Shown here: positions 6,517 through 8,165 of the stretch, one piece after another
Numbering within the stretch: position 1 is the stretch's first letter
Layout of the letters: each line of letters opens with the position of its first letter
Source: Pseudopedobacter sp.
GTDB taxonomy: Bacteria; Bacteroidota; Bacteroidia; Sphingobacteriales; Sphingobacteriaceae
DNA length: 8,165 nt
NCBI GenBank assembly: GCA_014378285.1
Contig: JACMNZ010000040.1
Span: 1 to 8,165 of the forward strand
Direction of reading: 5' to 3'
Position numbers and translations under genes: made by a program
The notes under the pieces: model-generated
Database searches by the model: none
Told to the model about the DNA's origin: nothing
What the model saw: only the letters and a program-made list of their open reading frames with translations

Positions 6517-7146
6517 CTATATCAGCGTATTGGTAAAAATCAGATTATAAATCAGCTTTAGCGCAAAGATAATAATGATAATCCCTGCAATCTTATTCAA
6601 ATTCTGTAAGGTTTTTTCCTTGATCTTATACCTCATTTTATGAGCGAAGTATGCTTTAAGGGTATCCATAGAAAAAAGCGTAATCAATATCGCACCAAAA
6701 AAAGGAATAATCTGTTTGCTGGTTAGCTCGCCATACATAGAATAAACACCGCTAGAAACGCTGATCCAATATAAAAGGATAAAAGGATTGAAAATACACA
6801 TAAAAAATCCTTTAAAGAAATAACCGGCATGTTTTAGCCGCGAAGGTTCATTGTTATAATCGAGTTTGATTTTTTTGAATAGATAATAACAGCCAATCCC
6901 CAATAAAATAGCACTTCCTACAATACCAATCGGGATACGATAAGTGCTTTCAAAACTGAGTAATGAAGTGCCGAAAAGAGTGATGGTCATATAAATGAAA
7001 TCGCTAACAACCACTCCGCTAGCTAAAGCAACACCAGCATAAAAGCCTCGCTCAATACTTGTTTTAATAAGGGCGAAAAATACTGGTCCGGTTAAGAATG
7101 AAAGTACAATCCCTAAACCAATTCCCGAAACTATAAGTTCTAGCAT
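6517..7146 (-). CDS. LysE/RhtB family amino acid exporter-like membrane protein
   Basis: A 209-residue inner membrane protein of the LysE superfamily, whose characterised members export amino acids (lysine, threonine, homoserine) or related small molecules. About six hydrophobic segments are visible, near residues 4-26, 37-60, 70-90, 109-131, 145-165 and 185-205. Family hallmarks are SFLTGPVFFALI in the first helix (16-27), the G-rich second helix with the SD pair (48-49), a cytoplasmic basic/polar loop (about 91-108) and the NP pair in FNPFILLYW (119-127). Length is typical (200-220). The start at 7146 places the first helix right at the N-terminus, as usual. The substrate cannot be inferred. 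The gene is single, convergent with the lipoprotein gene and divergent from the dCMP deaminase gene; part of its 3' end is duplicated at 6139-6171. Confidence 0.87.
   Translation of the reverse strand: MLELIVSGIGLGIVLSFLTGPVFFALIKTSIERGFYAGVALASGVVVSDFIYMTITLFGTSLLSFESTYRIPIGIVGSAILLGIGCYYLFKKIKLDYNNEPSRLKHAGYFFKGFFMCIFNPFILLYWISVSSGVYSMYGELTSKQIIPFFGAILITLFSMDTLKAYFAHKMRYKIKEKTLQNLNKIAGIIIIIFALKLIYNLIFTNTLI
6521..6553. repeat. direct repeat: 3' end of the exporter gene
   Basis: This is the intact-gene member of the 33-bp direct repeat pair with 6139-6171 (31 of 33 identical, the two differences adjacent). It encodes the exporter's last 11 residues, all but the final stop-codon bases lying within the repeat. 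The two repeats flank about 350 bp that include hairpin repeat copy 2, so recombination between them could delete that element. Confidence 0.8.
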
Positions 7147-7212
7147 GTATATTTTATTGGTTTCCCTTCAATGCGAATATGCAATTTTCAGATGCAAAAA
7201 CATAGATTTTTA

Positions 7213-7256
7213 TTTAAAACGCTTAAATCTAATGGATGTTTCCAAGCGTCTTTAAA
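7213..7256. repeat. imperfect inverted repeat between divergent genes
   Basis: TTTAAAACGCTT (7213-7224) and AAGCGTCTTTAAA (7244-7256) pair over 12 bp with one bulged base and a 19-base loop. It sits between the divergent exporter and dCMP deaminase starts, upstream of the probable deaminase promoter. It could be an operator or leftover repeat sequence; TTAAAACGCT also occurs at the right end of hairpin repeat copy 1 (3395-3404). AT-rich, so chance is possible. Confidence 0.3.
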
Positions 7257-7302
7257 AAGAGAATTTTTATAATTTCCCAATTTTAATCTTAAAATTTATG
7301 GG

Positions 7303-7310
7303 TTACTTTG
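7303..7310 (+). promoter_or_regulatory. probable -7 box of the dCMP deaminase operon
   Basis: TTACTTTG differs from TAnnTTTG by one base and ends 26 bp before the ATG at 7337, a common arrangement in Bacteroidota. No clear TTG -33 box is present at the expected distance (sequence there is TTTTAA). The leader would be short and A-rich. Confidence 0.38.
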
Positions 7311-7336
7311 CATAGCATCAAAATTTTAAAATTAAA

Positions 7337-7804
7337 ATGAAGTTGAGCTTTAACGAGATTTTTATGAACCTTGCCGCCGATTTGGCCAAACGTTCTCACT
7401 GCGTAAAAAACCAAGTTGGTGCCGTTTTAACAAAAGATACAAGGATAATATCTATTGGTTACAACGGCCCGCCAGCACATACGCATAATTGCGATGAAGA
7501 ATGGCCAGGAGAAGGTTGCCCAAGAGATTCAAGAAACAGTTGCTCTTTAGCGTTACATGCAGAAGAAAACGCAATTTTATATGCTATAAAAAACGGGACA
7601 CAAATTCAAGGAGCTACATTATATACTACATTGTCGCCTTGTATTGCTTGTGCTAGGTTAATTTTATCATCGGGAATTAAAGAAGTGATGTTTAGATATT
7701 CTTATGCAGAATATAAAGGCTTGGCAACCGATGAAGGTGTAGGATTTTTAAATAAATTTGGCGTTCATTGTTTTAAACTACATGAAGAAACAGCTATATC
7801 TTAA
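7337..7804 (+). CDS. dCMP deaminase (cytidine/deoxycytidylate deaminase family)
   Basis: Deaminates dCMP to dUMP, the substrate of thymidylate synthase, in the cytoplasm. The zinc-dependent deaminase signature is complete: HAEENAI with zinc ligand H74 and proton shuttle E76, and PCIACA with zinc ligands C102 and C105. Upstream, QVGAV (26-30) and GYNGPPA (41-47) match the substrate-binding part of dCMP deaminases and favour dCMP over free cytidine or tRNA. At 155 residues it has the usual length for the single-domain enzyme. The stretch before HAE is rich in Cys and His (H48, H50, C52, C61, C69), which could hold a second, structural metal as in some dCMP deaminases; that is inference. It is the first gene of a probable operon, with the next start codon only 2 bp after its stop. 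Confidence 0.92.
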   Translation: MKLSFNEIFMNLAADLAKRSHCVKNQVGAVLTKDTRIISIGYNGPPAHTHNCDEEWPGEGCPRDSRNSCSLALHAEENAILYAIKNGTQIQGATLYTTLSPCIACARLILSSGIKEVMFRYSYAEYKGLATDEGVGFLNKFGVHCFKLHEETAIS

Positions 7805-7806
7805 CC

Positions 7807-8165
7807 ATGAAAAACATCTTATTTGTCCTTTTCTTTTTTACAGCTTCTATAACTTTTGCCCAAGAAAATCATTTACAAGATAAAGATATTAACGAGCTTT
7901 CTGGTTTAGTGGTGTCTTCTAAAAGTGACAATTTAATGTGGGTACATAATGATAGTGGCGACAAGAGTTACGTTTATTTAATCAATAAAGAAGGGAAAAA
8001 ACTAACGACAATCAATTACGGTAAACAGGTGAAGGATTGTGAGGATATTGCGCTTTACACTCCTAAAAATCAAAAACCGCAAATTTTTGTTGGCGATATT
8101 GGCGATAACAAATCTAAAAGAGAATACATCAGTTTGTATAAATTTGATGAGCCCAATACGGATAA
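7807..8165 (+). CDS. secreted propeller-like protein of unknown function, N-terminal part (runs off window end)
   Basis: The first 119 residues of an exported protein. Residues 1-19 form a signal peptide ending TFAQ, with no lipobox. The mature part starts with INELSGLVVSS (28-38), then WVHNDSGD (45-52), a strand pair with YVYLINKEGK, KDCEDIA (76-82) and FVGDIGDN (94-101), then ISLYKFDEP. These spaced motifs recur in a family of bacterial secreted proteins that look like beta-propellers built from strand repeats. I recognise the pattern but know no established function. The D/N/G-rich loops would suit metal or sugar binding (inference). Its ATG lies 2 bp after the dCMP deaminase stop, so the two are probably co-transcribed and translationally coupled, although no functional link is evident. 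Confidence 0.82.
   Translation, partial: MKNILFVLFFFTASITFAQENHLQDKDINELSGLVVSSKSDNLMWVHNDSGDKSYVYLINKEGKKLTTINYGKQVKDCEDIALYTPKNQKPQIFVGDIGDNKSKREYISLYKFDEPNTD

Noticed and set aside
6445..6517. Inverted repeat GGTTTTACTGAATT / AATACAGAAAACC as an exporter terminator
   Set aside because: The loop is about 46 bases, the stem is imperfect and there is no adjacent T-run.

Overview
The window looks like chromosomal DNA from a Bacteroidota bacterium, most likely a Sphingobacteriaceae (Pedobacter-like) species. Four things point there: a SusC/RagA-type TonB-linked receptor, the long Bacteroidota-style amidophosphoribosyltransferase, start codons without clear Shine-Dalgarno sequences, and promoters matching the Bacteroidota TTG / TAnnTTTG pattern. 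The DNA is AT-rich. The family-level guess is inference. No rRNA, tRNA, CRISPR array, transposase or phage gene was seen.

Left part (1-3144, all minus strand). The window opens inside a SusC/RagA receptor gene (its first 308 codons). Upstream of it in the same direction is a small membrane-anchored protein of unknown function (1027-1407). Next comes gnd (6-phosphogluconate dehydrogenase, 1690-3144), with a strong hairpin terminator below its stop codon and a very good promoter above its start. gnd appears to be a single-gene unit; no zwf or pgl lies beside it here.

Middle (3145-5503). A 398-bp divergent intergenic region carries the gnd promoter, a hairpin-forming repeat and the purF promoter. 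The plus-strand gene (3543-5447) encodes a long, divergent PurF-family enzyme and ends in a strong terminator.

Right part (5504-8165). A plus-strand lipoprotein gene of unknown function converges on a minus-strand LysE/RhtB-type exporter gene. The 382 bp between them hold a second copy of the hairpin repeat and a duplicated scrap of the exporter's 3' end, so this is the most rearranged part of the window. Divergent from the exporter is a probable two-gene operon: a dCMP deaminase followed 2 bp later by a secreted, propeller-like protein cut off by the window end.

Functionally this is mostly housekeeping: pentose-phosphate NADPH supply (gnd), the first step of purine synthesis (purF-like) and pyrimidine deoxynucleotide supply (dCMP deaminase), mixed with envelope proteins. 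I found no convincing new multi-gene system. The items most worth a second look are the two-copy hairpin repeat, the lysE 3'-end duplication, and the partly retained iron-sulfur cysteines of the PurF-like protein.
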